From positions 1 to 64,000 of the IMG/VR virus record IMGVR_UViG_3300005527_000042: DNA of 64,000 bases; one strand, 5' to 3'. Below are positions 63,025 to 64,000 of this stretch, one piece after another (the stretch's first letter is position 1; each line of letters opens with the position of its first letter). The position numbers and the translations under genes are program-made. Under the pieces are notes generated by a model. It had not been told where the DNA came from. It saw only the letters and a program-made list of their open reading frames with translations, and ran no database searches. This DNA is from a virus.

Positions 63025-63032
63025 TATTTATG
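63025..63032 (+). promoter_or_regulatory. TATTTATG box upstream of gene 63038
   Basis: TATTTATG ends 5 nt before the ATG in a 25-bp gap; member of the structural-gene box set. Confidence 0.35.
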
Positions 63033-63037
63033 AAATA

Positions 63038-63388
63038 ATGCCGTCATTAGTAACATACTCAGTAACAATATCAAATTTTTCAGGACAAACACCTTGTAAC
63101 GGGTACTATATCTACACAGGGTTAACACATAATATTGATGATGCAAATTATATCAATGGGGTTGAAGTTTTAATTCCAATATCAACGGGATATACGTTTA
63201 ATATAAGTTTATTGGATAACATACCACAAATTTTTGTATTTGTGGAACACTGTGACGGACACATAAACCCTGTACCATCATCGGTACCAAAATTGCAAGG
63301 TGGTTATCAATTAGCATTAGTTGATTTAAGATGTAGTGATTGTTACTACCCATGTGCATTTAATGTTAATGTTGTTCAAATAACGTAA
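63038..63388 (+). CDS. Small Cys-containing beta protein of the fibre cassette
   Basis: A 116-residue protein that appears to be a single beta domain without a Thr-Pro linker. It starts PSLVTYSVTISNFSGQTPCN and ends with a Cys-rich strand VDLRCSDCYYPCAFNVNVVQ. The RCSDCYYPC cluster resembles the Cys caps of the neighbouring modules, so it may be a stand-alone module that joins the fibre or its chaperone. Three bases separate it from the next gene. Confidence 0.6.
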   Translation: MPSLVTYSVTISNFSGQTPCNGYYIYTGLTHNIDDANYINGVEVLIPISTGYTFNISLLDNIPQIFVFVEHCDGHINPVPSSVPKLQGGYQLALVDLRCSDCYYPCAFNVNVVQIT

Positions 63389-63391
63389 TAA

Positions 63392-64000
63392 ATGGCTTGT
63401 CAATTATATAACGTCACAATAAGTTCATTGGATACCGGTAATGCCACCGGTAACACTAACCCTGTTAATAATGGTAAGGTGTATGTTGCTTATTACAACT
63501 GTAATGGTGTACTTACAACAACAAGTTTTTCAAATGGTAGTTATACTATTTGTACCGACATACAAAATGGATTACCTAGTTTATATTATTTTAAAAACGA
63601 TTCTCCATTAACCGCATCGAATAGTACTGCAAATGATAGTGGTTCACAATGTCAAGAAACCACTTTTTTTGAAAAATGTTGTGAACAAGGAGGCACTATT
63701 TATGAAGTACAAAGTGGATTAAATTATATAGTAGGTAGTGTATACACTGACAATACGGATTGTTATATTGCGGTTGCGTCGGGCCCTTCAACCGCAACAG
63801 TTGACGACACTGGGACGTGGGTTTCACAACCAAGTTGTACAGCTGGTGAGTGTCCATCATGTCCTTCACCAACCCCGACACCAACTCCAACAGAAACACC
63901 CACAGAAACCCCAACTCCAACAGAAACACCCACAGAAACCCCAACCCCAACACCTTCAGAAACACCCACAGAAACCCCAACCCCAACTCCAACACTTACT
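63392..64000 (+). CDS. Modular fibre/adhesin-like protein, 3' end outside window
   Basis: Starts at ATG 63392 and stays open for 203 codons to the window edge. The N-terminus ACQLYNVTISSLDTGNATGN leads to a Cys-containing domain with VYVAYYNCNGVLTTTSFSNG, FFEKCCEQGGTIYEVQSGLN and the Cys cap [20 protein letters not shown] Thr-Pro-Glu linker ([20 protein letters not shown]) is running at the edge. The K-C-C pair and C-x-x-C cap match the modules of the giant gene. The total size is unknown; another long linker could follow beyond the window. Confidence 0.75.
   Translation, partial: MACQLYNVTISSLDTGNATGNTNPVNNGKVYVAYYNCNGVLTTTSFSNGSYTICTDIQNGLPSLYYFKNDSPLTASNSTANDSGSQCQETTFFEKCCEQGGTIYEVQSGLNYIVGSVYTDNTDCYIAVASGPSTATVDDTGTWVSQPSCTAGECPSCPSPTPTPTPTETPTETPTPTETPTETPTPTPSETPTETPTPTPTLT

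Noticed and set aside
57514-64000. Diversity-generating retroelement acting on the fibre modules
   Set aside because: No reverse transcriptase, template repeat or adenine-biased variable repeat is visible in the window.

Overview
The window is a contiguous piece of a large, AT-rich, tailed-phage genome with a contractile tail and T4-type replication genes. Every convincing gene lies on the + strand. Genes are tightly packed, often joined by TAATG stop/start overlaps, and their starts are preceded by A-rich stretches rather than Shine-Dalgarno sequences. That start context is typical of phages of Bacteroidota (Flavobacteria-like) hosts; the host call is an inference, since no host gene is present.

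Layout. (1) 1-19065, tail module: tail sheath (cut by the left edge), tail tube, a gp26-like assembly chaperone with an overlapping +1-frame partner, tape measure, a 1611-aa baseplate protein, a gp53-like wedge protein, a 2007-aa hub-like protein and three small accessory genes, the last resembling DUF5856. (2) 19174-27421, replication/nucleotide module: gp32-like ssDNA-binding protein, UvsX recombinase, RNase H-type 5' nuclease, an internally duplicated unknown protein, gp41-type helicase, and class Ia ribonucleotide reductase (nrdB then nrdA). (3) 27572-42982, second baseplate module: gp25-like, gp6/gpJ-like, and six further large tail proteins, including one with a PKD-like domain and one with a P2 gpI-like region. 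(4) 43073-64000, a cassette of modular fibre/adhesin-like proteins. All but one of its genes contain small Cys-rich beta domains joined by Thr-Pro linkers.

The outstanding element is the 16.4-kb gene at 43073-59491. It encodes 5472 residues, of which about 4,700 form one near-continuous linker in which almost every second residue is Thr, alternating with Pro, Asn and Val. The dominant unit is 14 residues (42 bp). Exact DNA-level duplications coexist with heavy synonymous scrambling, and charge is zoned along the linker: Glu only near its N-terminal end, Lys/Arg mainly in the C-terminal part. The following genes have the same architecture with linkers of only about 25-90 residues, so the giant looks like runaway expansion of a normal linker.

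Other notable signals are a perfect 16-bp palindrome identical in form to bacterial parS sites (2868-2883), a dense CTAG cluster beside it, a recurrent TATTTATN box just upstream of structural but not replication genes (candidate late promoter), a likely +1 frameshift site in the tail chaperone gene, and several clear intrinsic terminators.
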